From IMG/VR virus record IMGVR_UViG_3300037202_000169, positions 1-28,385 of that record: a stretch of DNA of 28,385 bases; one strand, 5' to 3'. How positions within the stretch are numbered: the first letter of the stretch is position 1; each line of letters opens with the position of its first letter. Source of the DNA: a virus. Shown one piece after another: positions 17,243 through 24,858 of this stretch. The notes beneath the pieces were generated by a model. It made no database searches. It was not told the DNA's origin and was given only the letters and a program-made list of their open reading frames with translations. The position numbers and the translations under genes were made by a program.

Positions 17243-18271
17243 CTATTGGCAGATGCCCTGTAGCGGCGTGGTGACGGTCATTGTCACCATGCCGTTGGTG
17301 GGGTCGTAAAGCTGAACGCCGGTGATCTGGAGCGTCACGATACCGTCAGTGTTCCCCAATTCGGCGACGTTGAAGCCCATCTTCTGGATGAGCATCGTGA
17401 AGGAATTATTGGCGTCGCGGGTCATGGTGAACGTGGCCGTGCCGGTCGTGAGGTTGATCAGGTTCGCATACTCGGTCGACCCCGCTTGCACGCGCACCAC
17501 GAACTGCACCGCAAAGGCGCGGTCACCCCACTCGAAACGCCCCTGGATCTGGTAGCCATCCTGAGCTCCCGACCCAGGGAAGAAGCCGGGCCGGAAGTTG
17601 TTTTCCCAGGAAGCTTCCATCGACACGAACTGCTTGGCACTGCCGCCGGTAAGATAGTTGATGCCGTTGAACGTCAGGGCGCTGATCATGCCGGCATTGA
17701 ATTCATGCGGCGTGGAGATCGCCGGCAGCGTGATGCCGCTTGGCGAAGTGTACTGGCCGGTGGTGACGCACTCCACCGCGCACATCGCACTGGCGCGGCC
17801 TGGAGAGTTCTTGATGGAGAGCTTCCAGCCCTTGACGGCGCAGCCCACCAGCATTTCGTCCAACACCGCCGACCCGCCGGGCCGGATCTGTTGCACGAAC
17901 GAGAAGTAGGGCAGCTCCAGGCCGGTCGGGTTCGTCGCTCCCAGGGCCGGAACGATGGTGTAAACGTACGGACCGCTACCGCTCACGACGACGTTGCCCA
18001 TGGAGAAGGACAGCGCCCACGCGAGGAACTCCGACGAGGCATACTTCGAGAGCTCGTAGGCCGGCATGTTGTAGTGCGACTTGAAAAGCTGGGTCGGGAA
18101 CTCGTGCCCCTTGCCGATTTCCGCCCGGTCATCCTCGTTCACGGGGACCTTCGCCCACGGTTTGGTATTGAGATTCGTGTGACGCCAGATGGTCGCCACC
18201 AAGTTGGCCGTTCCAATGGCGGTCTGTTTGCCGAATCCCCAACCGTTCAGCAGTTCAGTGATGTTAGCCAT
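17243..18271 (-). CDS. Major tail tube protein
   Basis: A 342-residue protein starting MANITELLNGWGFGKQTAIG. The start ATG 18271 overlaps the stop of the preceding 55-residue gene (ATGGCTAA), and the frame upstream of it is not needed. The length, the beta-rich Gly/Thr/Ser composition and strands such as DRAFAVQFVVRVQAGSTEYA and GIVTLQITGVQLYDPTNGMV fit tail tube proteins that polymerise around the tape measure. It sits between the tail terminator and the chaperone pair. No sheath gene follows, which argues for a non-contractile tail. Two segments (ASWENNFRPGFFPGSG, GYQIQGRFEWGDRA) resemble the tube-fold strands of this protein class. Confidence 0.75.
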   Translation of the reverse strand: MANITELLNGWGFGKQTAIGTANLVATIWRHTNLNTKPWAKVPVNEDDRAEIGKGHEFPTQLFKSHYNMPAYELSKYASSEFLAWALSFSMGNVVVSGSGPYVYTIVPALGATNPTGLELPYFSFVQQIRPGGSAVLDEMLVGCAVKGWKLSIKNSPGRASAMCAVECVTTGQYTSPSGITLPAISTPHEFNAGMISALTFNGINYLTGGSAKQFVSMEASWENNFRPGFFPGSGAQDGYQIQGRFEWGDRAFAVQFVVRVQAGSTEYANLINLTTGTATFTMTRDANNSFTMLIQKMGFNVAELGNTDGIVTLQITGVQLYDPTNGMVTMTVTTPLQGICQ

Positions 18272-18431
18272 GCTTTTCCTCCTCAGCCACAACTACCGGC
18301 TTGTGCGCCGCCGCCGGCGCGGGAACCTGATGCCATCCAGAGGACATCCACGGTGAGAGTTTCTCCGCAGTCGCCTCAATTTCCTTGATCTCATCGCCTT
18401 GAGGCGACCGAAGAAATACCATTTCCGCCAT
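18264..18431 (-). CDS. Small conserved-position phage protein, 55 residues
   Basis: The frame reads ATG GCG GAA ATG GTA TTT from 18431 and ends with TAA at 18266-18264, overlapping the tail tube start by eight bases (ATGGCTAA). The protein is MAEMVFLRSPQGDEIKEIEA, then a TAEKLSPWMSSGWHQV segment and an Ala/Pro/Glu-rich tail. A motif of charged strand followed by a GWxxV end is common in tiny proteins encoded beside tail tube genes, but I cannot name a family. It begins 22 bases after the tail terminator stop, and a ribosome-site-like GAGGAAGAAG precedes it. The overlap strongly suggests a genuine translated gene. Confidence 0.65.
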   Translation of the reverse strand: MAEMVFLRSPQGDEIKEIEATAEKLSPWMSSGWHQVPAPAAAHKPVVVAEEEKHG

Positions 18432-18452
18432 CGCTTCTTCCTCTCAGGAAAA

Positions 18453-18950
18453 CTACGGGTTGTAAGACTCGATCAGCCGCACCGGCACCTCGAAGTACTC
18501 GAAAGTGGCGCCCTCCGGGCTGATCACGACCGTGTTGCGGCGCGCCGACGGCAGGTAGAAGTCCATCGGCTCGCAGTTCGGATCGACGGCAGTGTGCAGC
18601 ATCCGGAGGCTGCTGCCCGCCGGCACGTCGTTCACGATCCAGTTGAAGAGATCCTCGTAGCCGACATCGGCCTCCTCGGGCGCGCGCAGGTACAGCGAGA
18701 AATCATGCACAAATACGAGCGCATTGCCGAGTCTGCCGGGCCCGGTTCCCTGCCACGCGATCATGATCGACCCGGGCGGCATCGAAAGGATCGCCAGTCG
18801 AATATTGTTTTGCGTTGGCTGGCCAAAGACGGTGGCGTTCTCCGTGTAGAACTGGATGTAACTGCCATCCCCGCCCAGGGCATCCACCAGGTTCGGCAGA
18901 GCCTGGAGCGCCGTCACCCACTCGGCCAGGATCGTTTTCGGGTTAGTCAT
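18453..18950 (-). CDS. Tail terminator / tail completion protein
   Basis: A 165-residue protein whose ATG overlaps the end of the FII-like gene by eight bases (ATGACTAA). It starts MTNPKTILAEWVTALQALPN and continues as an alpha/beta protein with FVHDFSLYLRAPEEADVGYE and a C-terminal strand EYFEVPVRLIESYNP, the layout of gpU-like terminators that cap the tail tube and join it to the head. The position between the head-tail joiner and the tail tube supports this. Sequence alone does not separate it from other neck proteins. Confidence 0.65.
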   Translation of the reverse strand: MTNPKTILAEWVTALQALPNLVDALGGDGSYIQFYTENATVFGQPTQNNIRLAILSMPPGSIMIAWQGTGPGRLGNALVFVHDFSLYLRAPEEADVGYEDLFNWIVNDVPAGSSLRMLHTAVDPNCEPMDFYLPSARRNTVVISPEGATFEYFEVPVRLIESYNP

Positions 18951-19284
18951 CGGGATTCTGCCCGGCCCGCGCCATCAGCGAGAGTTCGACCAGCCCGTAT
19001 GGGTCCGGCTGGCGCACCGTGGTCACCACGAACTGCGATCCCCAAGCGGTCACCCAATCACCGCGCTGAGGGAAGTTCGCAAGGTCGGATGGATTGACGG
19101 AGATTTCTTCGACGTTGGCCAGTGCGCCGGACTCCTCGCGCACGCGTGCGTGGCGGACGGCCGTGATAGTCACCGGATCGCCAACCGCCACGCCTGCCTG
19201 TACGGATTGATACATCACCGGCTCGCCGAAAGTCTGCTGCATGACGGCGTTCGCAGCCGAGTCGATGGTGGGCCAGTCGGACAT
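18943..19284 (-). CDS. Head-tail joining protein, FII-like
   Basis: A 113-residue protein starting MSDWPTIDSAANAVMQQTFG. Lambda gpFII-like joiners are short beta-barrel proteins of about this size, with a start of this kind and an ending devoted to a conserved strand pair (here GDWVTAWGSQFVVTTVRQPD, then GLVELSLMAR). It lies directly downstream of the decoration-protein gene and overlaps the tail terminator gene, so neck proteins appear to be translated as a coupled pair. It would bind the portal end of the filled head to make it ready for tails. Confidence 0.75.
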   Translation of the reverse strand: MSDWPTIDSAANAVMQQTFGEPVMYQSVQAGVAVGDPVTITAVRHARVREESGALANVEEISVNPSDLANFPQRGDWVTAWGSQFVVTTVRQPDPYGLVELSLMARAGQNPDD

Positions 19285-19315
19285 ATATAATGATGCGGCG
19301 GCGCGGCGGCCGCGC

Positions 19316-20110
19316 TTAGTTGAGCGTGATGATGGAGTAGAACACCGTCACCACCATCGTGCCGTTGCCGGTGGCGAAGGCGCCCGTGGCGTTGACGATG
19401 TCGATGCCGGTCGCCGATGGCGGTTGGATGACACCCGTGGGCGGCGGCACCACGTTCTCGCTCGCGGCCGCGCTGGTGATGGTCGCGGCAGGGATGGTGG
19501 ATGAGTGCGGCACCACGCCGGTCCCGTGATACTGGAAGGACACCGCGCCGCCGCCGGTGAACTGCGTGGCGCCCGGCTTCATCTGTACGATGAACTGGTC
19601 CACTACGAGTACCTGTCCGGCCGCGGGCGCGGGCAAGATGCTGACCGCCGCTCCGAACATGGCCATGATCTGCGCCGCCGTGAGCGTCACCACGGTTTTC
19701 TGAATCAGCGACGGGTCGGTATCCGCCGCCTGCACCGGACCGAAGCCGAGCGGATTGAGCCGCACTCGGACGGTCGCATCGCCAGTCAGGCCGCCCGGCG
19801 CATTCACGCCACTCGCCTGGCTGAGCACCGCATAGCCGATCTCCTTGTTCGACACGCCGGCCGCCGTCAACGGACTGGACGTGGCCTGCAGGGCGGTGTT
19901 GTTCCAGAAGACTTTGTCTCCGGGGTTAAACGTGCTCGCGTCCTTGGCAAGATCGAACACGCCCTCCACCACCAACTCGCTCGAGTCGCCTATGTTCTGA
20001 CTGTTGACCGTCACGCCGAAGATGTTGCCGACCTGGCAACCGCCGCCGCTGAGCAGCGCGTAGGGCGCGACAACCGTGAGGGTTTGACCTTTTTGAACGT
20101 AATTCTGCAT
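19316..20110 (-). CDS. DUF2190-like capsid decoration / head fibre protein
   Basis: ATG 20110 is preceded by CAGGAGAAAACCG and gives 264 residues; the open frame upstream overlaps the capsid gene and is not used. Residues 1-115 (MQNYVQKGQTLTVVAPYALL, GDKVFWNN, IGYAVLSQASG, ATVRVRLNP) follow the DUF2190 pattern of small beta-barrel decoration proteins. Residues 125-264 form a second beta-rich, Ala/Thr/Gly/Pro-rich domain not seen in the short DUF2190 proteins, ending in GTMVVTVFYSIITLN. This extra part may stand out from the capsid surface as a fibre-like or adhesive domain. It is encoded directly after the major capsid protein, as usual. Confidence 0.75.
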   Translation of the reverse strand: MQNYVQKGQTLTVVAPYALLSGGGCQVGNIFGVTVNSQNIGDSSELVVEGVFDLAKDASTFNPGDKVFWNNTALQATSSPLTAAGVSNKEIGYAVLSQASGVNAPGGLTGDATVRVRLNPLGFGPVQAADTDPSLIQKTVVTLTAAQIMAMFGAAVSILPAPAAGQVLVVDQFIVQMKPGATQFTGGGAVSFQYHGTGVVPHSSTIPAATITSAAASENVVPPPTGVIQPPSATGIDIVNATGAFATGNGTMVVTVFYSIITLN

Positions 20111-20142
20111 CGGTTTTCTCCTGTTCTTATGCCCGCCACGCC

Positions 20143-22386
20143 CTACTGGCCGGCGTTCTTCTGAAGCCCGCGATAGTCGAGAGCCGCCGCGCCGAAATCC
20201 ATGCGCGCCTTGATCTCGACGCCATCCACTTCGAAACCCTGTTTGGTTTCGATGTACACGCCCTGCTGCCCTTCCAGGTAGCAGTACTCCACGGTGTCGA
20301 TCTGTGCCGGATCCGCAATCAGATACCAGCCCGTCGTCCCATTGGTGGCGGCATCGAGACGCGGCTCGACAACCGGAATCAGGCTGCGCACCCACTCCGG
20401 CACGACTTTGGTCGCATCCGCCGAGGCGATGTTGATCGGGTACACGAGTTGGAGCATGTAGGTCTCCAGCGCGGTCGGCACGGCGATGAACCGCGGAATG
20501 AGGTTCAGGGGAGTGCCCTGCGGTCCCTTCTGAAGGCGCATGGCGCCGCGCCCCTTGCCCAGCGCGGTCAACGGAGCGGAGTTGGCAACGGTGGAATCGA
20601 TGGCGCTGGCCACGCCGGTCAGCAAGTTGCTGTGATTGGCATGGAATAGCGCGGTGGAGTTCTTGTCACCCGCGTACACCGCCGCCGGATTCGACGTGAT
20701 GATGCCCCAAACGGTGTTCGATTCGAGTTGCGCTGCGGCCACGCCGAGCAATGCCGGGACGCGCGTGAACGCCTGGAGGTCGTCATTGATGATGACCTTG
20801 CGCGTCAACGCCACGATCTCGCCGTAGGTGCCGAGCGCGTAGTTGATGTTGTTGTCGGTCAGGTTGGCGCGGTGGTACTCGCCCTTCTCATTCAGCGCCT
20901 GCAAGACGGGCGCATCGGCGAGCATTACCCGGTTGATGGGCTTGAAGTCCTGCGCCGTCACCTGCCGGCAGAAGGGCTGGAAGGTGCGCGGATAGGCCTC
21001 GTACCCCTGGCGCAAGGTCTTGTTGGCGACGTTGGCCAGGATCGCCGGGAAGTCCGCGGTCGATTCGGCGCCGCCCGCGAAGAACTCCCGTCCCCGCGAG
21101 GATCCCTGGAGCGCCATCTCCGCAATCCGCGTCACGTCCATCCCGCGCGGGTTAGTGCCGCGCAGTTCCAGTGCCTCCTTCGCCATGTCGATGAGCTTGA
21201 AATTGCGGTACTCGCGGGCCATCTCGACGGCGCGGCGCTGCTGCTCGGGACCGTAGCCATCGAGGTATTCCCCGGTTTCGTTGCCGTTGTGGTCCCTGCG
21301 CCGCGCCAGGAAGAACCGCCCATCCGCCCGCAGCAGCAGAGCCATCTGCATGCAGGCAAGGCGCTGCTCCATGCCGTCGCGGTTCACCGAAGTGCCTCCC
21401 TCCCCGCGAATCGGGAATGCCGGCCCCTCTGCGCCGGCACGCGGCGGGACTCCCTGCTGGCCCTTGGTCGCGAGATGGGCAAACAGTTCCTTCCGCGCCT
21501 GATCGACGGGCACGCCCTTGGCGATGAAGTCGCTGATGACGGTCTCATCGATCCCGTATTTGATTGCGGTCGCGCCCAGCGTTTGGATTTCGCTGACGCG
21601 CTCCCGTTCGGCCTGGACCGCCTCTTCACGCGCGGCGGCCAGGGCCTGATCGTTCACAGTACGGGCATCCGCGCCCGTGTCCTGCGTGGTCGTCTGTTCC
21701 ATTGCAGGTTTCTCCTTTTGTGGGCTGATTGCCCGTACTGAATCGTTCGGTTGTGCGCTCAGAAAGCACGTGTTGAAATCGGCCGGCACCGTGCAAGGCG
21801 AAATCTCGAACGGCTCCCAGTCGGTGGCCTTGAACATGCCGATTTCCTTGTCGTTCAGGTAGGGCGGCTTGCCCTCTGGCATCCCCTCGGCCTGCGCATC
21901 CACCTTTTCGCGTTTGTACACGAATGTTCCGAAGCTGAGGTTTTGCAGGATGCCGGTGCTGGCCTTACGGAACATTTCGGCGCCATCGGGATCGCCCAGA
22001 TCGAACTGCAGCGTGGCCATGCCCTTATCGCCATTCGGCCAGGCGCGGCGCACCACGCCCAACTGGGCCCGCGTGCCGACCTTGCCCGCCATCAGGGACT
22101 TGAAGTCGTCTCCGGTGAAATGGGTGTCGAACACCGGTGCGCCGTTGTTCAGCCGGTCGAAGCGGCAGCCCTGCATGTCGAGCTGGAGCATGTAGGGTTC
22201 ACCAGTCGCGCGGTCAACCCTCGGGACGGCGGCCCCGCTGTACCAGACCACATCGATGGTGCCGTCCTTGGCGTTGGCGGTGCTCGGCAGCACTTGTGCG
22301 TCGGCGGAGAAGATTTCGGCGTCATGCTGCGCAGGCGGCGGCGCGCCCGCATCCGCAGGGGATATTTCGGTTCGTAGAAGCGGCAT
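20143..22386 (-). CDS. Prohead protease / major capsid protein fusion
   Basis: A 747-residue protein from ATG 22386, preceded by AGGAGGCACG. Residues about 1-215 are an HK97-type prohead protease: DTHFTGDDF supplies H89, GILQNLSFGTF supplies S151, and EPFEISPCTVPADF at 191-204 matches the family's final strand. Residues about 225-375 are Glu/Ala/Arg-rich helix, likely a scaffold or delta domain removed during maturation. Residues about 380-747 are the capsid protein (YGEIVALTRKVIINDDLQAF, HANHSNLL and a long C-terminal strand region). Similar fusions are known in some phages, where the protease cuts itself free. Inside the frame, ATG at codon 229 has its own strong ribosome site, so the scaffold-capsid part could also be made alone. 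Confidence 0.9.
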   Translation of the reverse strand: MPLLRTEISPADAGAPPPAQHDAEIFSADAQVLPSTANAKDGTIDVVWYSGAAVPRVDRATGEPYMLQLDMQGCRFDRLNNGAPVFDTHFTGDDFKSLMAGKVGTRAQLGVVRRAWPNGDKGMATLQFDLGDPDGAEMFRKASTGILQNLSFGTFVYKREKVDAQAEGMPEGKPPYLNDKEIGMFKATDWEPFEISPCTVPADFNTCFLSAQPNDSVRAISPQKEKPAMEQTTTQDTGADARTVNDQALAAAREEAVQAERERVSEIQTLGATAIKYGIDETVISDFIAKGVPVDQARKELFAHLATKGQQGVPPRAGAEGPAFPIRGEGGTSVNRDGMEQRLACMQMALLLRADGRFFLARRRDHNGNETGEYLDGYGPEQQRRAVEMAREYRNFKLIDMAKEALELRGTNPRGMDVTRIAEMALQGSSRGREFFAGGAESTADFPAILANVANKTLRQGYEAYPRTFQPFCRQVTAQDFKPINRVMLADAPVLQALNEKGEYHRANLTDNNINYALGTYGEIVALTRKVIINDDLQAFTRVPALLGVAAAQLESNTVWGIITSNPAAVYAGDKNSTALFHANHSNLLTGVASAIDSTVANSAPLTALGKGRGAMRLQKGPQGTPLNLIPRFIAVPTALETYMLQLVYPINIASADATKVVPEWVRSLIPVVEPRLDAATNGTTGWYLIADPAQIDTVEYCYLEGQQGVYIETKQGFEVDGVEIKARMDFGAAALDYRGLQKNAGQ
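21700..21719 (-). promoter_or_regulatory. Internal ribosome site and start inside the protease/capsid gene
   Basis: On the minus strand the sequence AAAAGGAGAAACCTGCAATG places GGAG nine bases before an in-frame ATG at 21702. Initiation here would give a 519-residue scaffold-plus-capsid protein that lacks the protease, at the natural boundary between the two domains. The quality of the site equals that of the best gene starts in this operon. Confidence 0.6.
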
Positions 22387-22394
22387 CGTGCCTC

Positions 22395-22883
22395 CTAGTC
22401 CTTCACCGCGCTGACGGCGATGTAGTCGTTTTCTCCCAGCTTCTTCAACTGGTAGAGTTGCTTCTGCAGCCAAGCGACGTGGCCCTTAAACTTGTCGTCA
22501 CCTTCGCGATGCCACTTCACCAGGTGCTGGTAGAAGTGGAAGTTCGACATGTCGCCAGCGTCGTAGCACTGTTTGCAGAGATCGGTAAACCTTGCGATGG
22601 CGGCCTGCTCGGCGGCAAACGCATCGTTCAGAATCTCGGTGACGCTATCGTGGGTCGCGGCGGCCTTCAGCTCAATCGTGGGCGCCCCTTCGAGGAACAG
22701 CACGCGGCTCACCAGGCACTTCATGTGGTCCTCGCACTGCTCTTTCATCTGCTTCAGGCCGTCGGCCAGATCCAGGCCGAGACGTTTCACGTCGCGCTGA
22801 TCGAGAAGATACTGAAGCATCATGGAGCCTTCCATGTTGGCCGACTCCATAAGCCCGGCGATTACCTGTGGGTTCCCTTTCAT
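22395..22883 (-). CDS. Bacterioferritin-like protein with altered ferroxidase site
   Basis: ATG 22883 is preceded by AAGGAGGGACGTTT and gives 162 residues, the length of bacterioferritin (about 158). The start MKGNPQVI, Y25 and the segment RVLFLEGAP at 60-68 line up with E. coli Bfr without gaps. Of the diiron ligands, E18 and E51 are in place, E92 and H135 match after short gaps, but the partner of H54 is M54 and the partner of E127 is not acidic (F132 by alignment). The haem-binding Met52 is replaced by Asp. It may store or bind iron poorly or serve a structural or damage-protection role. It lies between portal and protease/capsid genes with 26 and 8 bp spacing, so it is expressed with the head. 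Confidence 0.85.
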   Translation of the reverse strand: MKGNPQVIAGLMESANMEGSMMLQYLLDQRDVKRLGLDLADGLKQMKEQCEDHMKCLVSRVLFLEGAPTIELKAAATHDSVTEILNDAFAAEQAAIARFTDLCKQCYDAGDMSNFHFYQHLVKWHREGDDKFKGHVAWLQKQLYQLKKLGENDYIAVSAVKD

Positions 22884-22909
22884 AAACGTCCCTCCTTGTG
22901 GTTGAGTCT

Positions 22910-24598
22910 TCAGCTGCGGTAGAGGCGAGATGCGGATTCGAAGCTGCCGCCGGCGCGCGCCATTCCGGCGACCAGCAGATCTTTCACCATGCCAAGGTCC
23001 TCTTCCGAGAGCGAAGCGAAGCCCTGGCCCTTGGACTTGGTGGGGGCCGCTTTGCTGCTCGGGGTCCGCTCCTCCGTTGCCGCCGGCTGCTCCTGGCCGC
23101 GGAGCGTCGTGTTGCGCGGGTCCGAATCCAGGATGATTTCGAATTTGTCCACCAGCTTGTTGAACAGTGCAATCTGCTGAAGCTGGGTGGGAGGGTCGTA
23201 ACCGTTCTCCAGCACGGCCTCGAACCAGGTCTTGCGGCCCATGCGGACATCTTTCAATACGCCCTCCGCATCCTTCACCGGATCGACCGATTCGAATCGC
23301 GGCGCGGTCCACTGTACACTGCGCACTGCGATCTGCGGATCGTTCGCGGCGGATTTTGGAATCTTGCCCTGCATAATCAGCGTGTCGATGAACCGCCGCC
23401 ACACAGGCATCGCGAATAACGGGATCAGGGTGAGCCAACGGAAAGCCTCCACCGTGTTTCGGAACCCGAGCATCCCGCCGCGCCATGAGGAGTAATTCAC
23501 CTGCGACATGTCGCCCGTGCCGAGTTCATAGGGCAAGCCGATTCCGGCCATGATCCCCTGCAGCTCGGTCATCTTGTATTCGCGGTACCCGCCCGCCGGC
23601 GGCGGATTGTTGAACTTGATATCCTGGCCAGGCTTCAGATACTCAACCATCCCCGGCTGGAAGCTTTCGACCGGGAGGCCACTCGATGGATCGGTTCCCG
23701 CGATGCCGAGTGGATCGCCATCGACGCCCTCCGGTTGTTGCACGAACGCCGTGACACAAGCTTCCACCTTCTTGCGGACCCGCTCCGCGTCGCAGTAATC
23801 GTCGAGATCGCGAAGCGCCATCATCACCGGCGCGAGCCACGGCACGCCGCGCACCTGGCCGGGCCGGAGCACGCGGTAGACATGCATGATCTGGTCGGCC
23901 GGAACCGGCTGGCTCACAATGCCGCCGCGCGGGTTGAGGATCAGAACGCCGCCCGGGTGGTAACTGAACAGCCAGTACGCGACGCGGCGTCCCATCTCGT
24001 CGAACTGCACACCCTCCATCACATGGCCATTGACCAGCCCCATCGTGCGAGCCTGATCAAGGAAATCGGCTTCGAGCATCTGAAGCTGAAGCGGAATACG
24101 CAGACCGGCGTCCGCAGGTCGCGGCCGGAAACGGACAATCGCTTCTCCCGATTCCGCCATGGTGCGGACGGTCAGAGTCTGCATGCCATAGAAATCGAGG
24201 CGCTGCGGTGTGTCGCAGCCGTCGGCGAAGAACGGCCACTCGGCATCGATGATCTTGTCGATGGCCGTGTTGCCGGTCTTCGCTTTCGGGACGATACCAG
24301 TCCCAACGACATTCCCGGCTAGTTCCTCTACAGCGCGCGCCGCATAGGGATTGTTGCGGATCAGATCGCGGCTGCGGTTGCGGAGCCAGATGAGCGACCC
24401 CATCAACTCGACGTTGGCGTCCGTCGAGGCGGCGTACCAACCGTGTGCGCGACGTCCGGCGGTGGCGCCTTCGTACCGGAACCGTTGCGCGTGGCGTTCC
24501 AGATAGCCCGTGGTCAATTCGAGCGCCACGCGGCTGCGCACACGCTGCAAGGCAGTGCGCGGAGCCACGATGCTGATGGCCTTGTCGAGAAGATTCAT
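22910..24598 (-). CDS. Portal protein, lambda family
   Basis: A 562-residue protein from ATG 24598 (MNLLDKAISIVAPRTALQRV), four bases after the stop of the gpW-like gene; the longer frame overlaps that gene and is not used. Lambda-family portal landmarks are present: NPYAARAVEELAGNVVGTGI, SYHPGGVLILNPRGG, then QIMHVYRVLRPGQVRGVPWL and RDLDDYCDAERVRKKVEACV. The protein forms the dodecameric ring through which DNA enters and leaves the head and to which the terminase docks. The C-terminal 80 residues are low-complexity and charged (TEERTPSSKAAPTKSKGQGF). Length matches the family. Confidence 0.92.
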   Translation of the reverse strand: MNLLDKAISIVAPRTALQRVRSRVALELTTGYLERHAQRFRYEGATAGRRAHGWYAASTDANVELMGSLIWLRNRSRDLIRNNPYAARAVEELAGNVVGTGIVPKAKTGNTAIDKIIDAEWPFFADGCDTPQRLDFYGMQTLTVRTMAESGEAIVRFRPRPADAGLRIPLQLQMLEADFLDQARTMGLVNGHVMEGVQFDEMGRRVAYWLFSYHPGGVLILNPRGGIVSQPVPADQIMHVYRVLRPGQVRGVPWLAPVMMALRDLDDYCDAERVRKKVEACVTAFVQQPEGVDGDPLGIAGTDPSSGLPVESFQPGMVEYLKPGQDIKFNNPPPAGGYREYKMTELQGIMAGIGLPYELGTGDMSQVNYSSWRGGMLGFRNTVEAFRWLTLIPLFAMPVWRRFIDTLIMQGKIPKSAANDPQIAVRSVQWTAPRFESVDPVKDAEGVLKDVRMGRKTWFEAVLENGYDPPTQLQQIALFNKLVDKFEIILDSDPRNTTLRGQEQPAATEERTPSSKAAPTKSKGQGFASLSEEDLGMVKDLLVAGMARAGGSFESASRLYRS

Positions 24599-24602
24599 TT
24601 CG

Positions 24603-24857
24603 TTACCAGCGGTCGTCCAGCGTTGGGCCCGTGGGACCATCGCCGCGCTGGTGTTGCGCGAACCGGACGCGGCTCCCGGTCTGCCCGCTGGCCTGCCGGA
24701 TGTCCTCTTCAATCTCAGCCTTCGCCTTGCGGAGATCGTCCACCGAGCGGTACGTCACCTCGCGTCCATCTGGGAAGCGCACTTTCAAGGTGGGATTCCC
24801 GAGCGCCTGGTTGACGGCATCCAGGTTCGATTGCAACTGCTGAACGGTCAGTGCCAT
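24603..24857 (-). CDS. gpW-like head-tail joining protein
   Basis: ATG 24857 overlaps the terminase neighbourhood so tightly that the terminase TGA (24861-24859) is one base upstream; this gives 84 residues beginning MALTVQQLQSNLDAVNQALG. The longer open frame reads into the terminase gene and is not used. A helix, then a two-strand hairpin with VRFPDGREVTYRSVDDLRKA, then a second helix and a charged tail is the pattern of lambda gpW-like proteins, which plug the portal after packaging. The place between large terminase and portal is the lambda position for W. Confidence 0.8.
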   Translation of the reverse strand: MALTVQQLQSNLDAVNQALGNPTLKVRFPDGREVTYRSVDDLRKAKAEIEEDIRQASGQTGSRVRFAQHQRGDGPTGPTLDDRW

Positions 24858-24858
24858 A

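Noticed and set aside
22395-22883. Ordinary host bacterioferritin gene
   Set aside because: It is packed between portal and capsid genes with 26- and 8-bp spacers, and several metal and haem ligands are changed, so a host iron-storage gene is unlikely.
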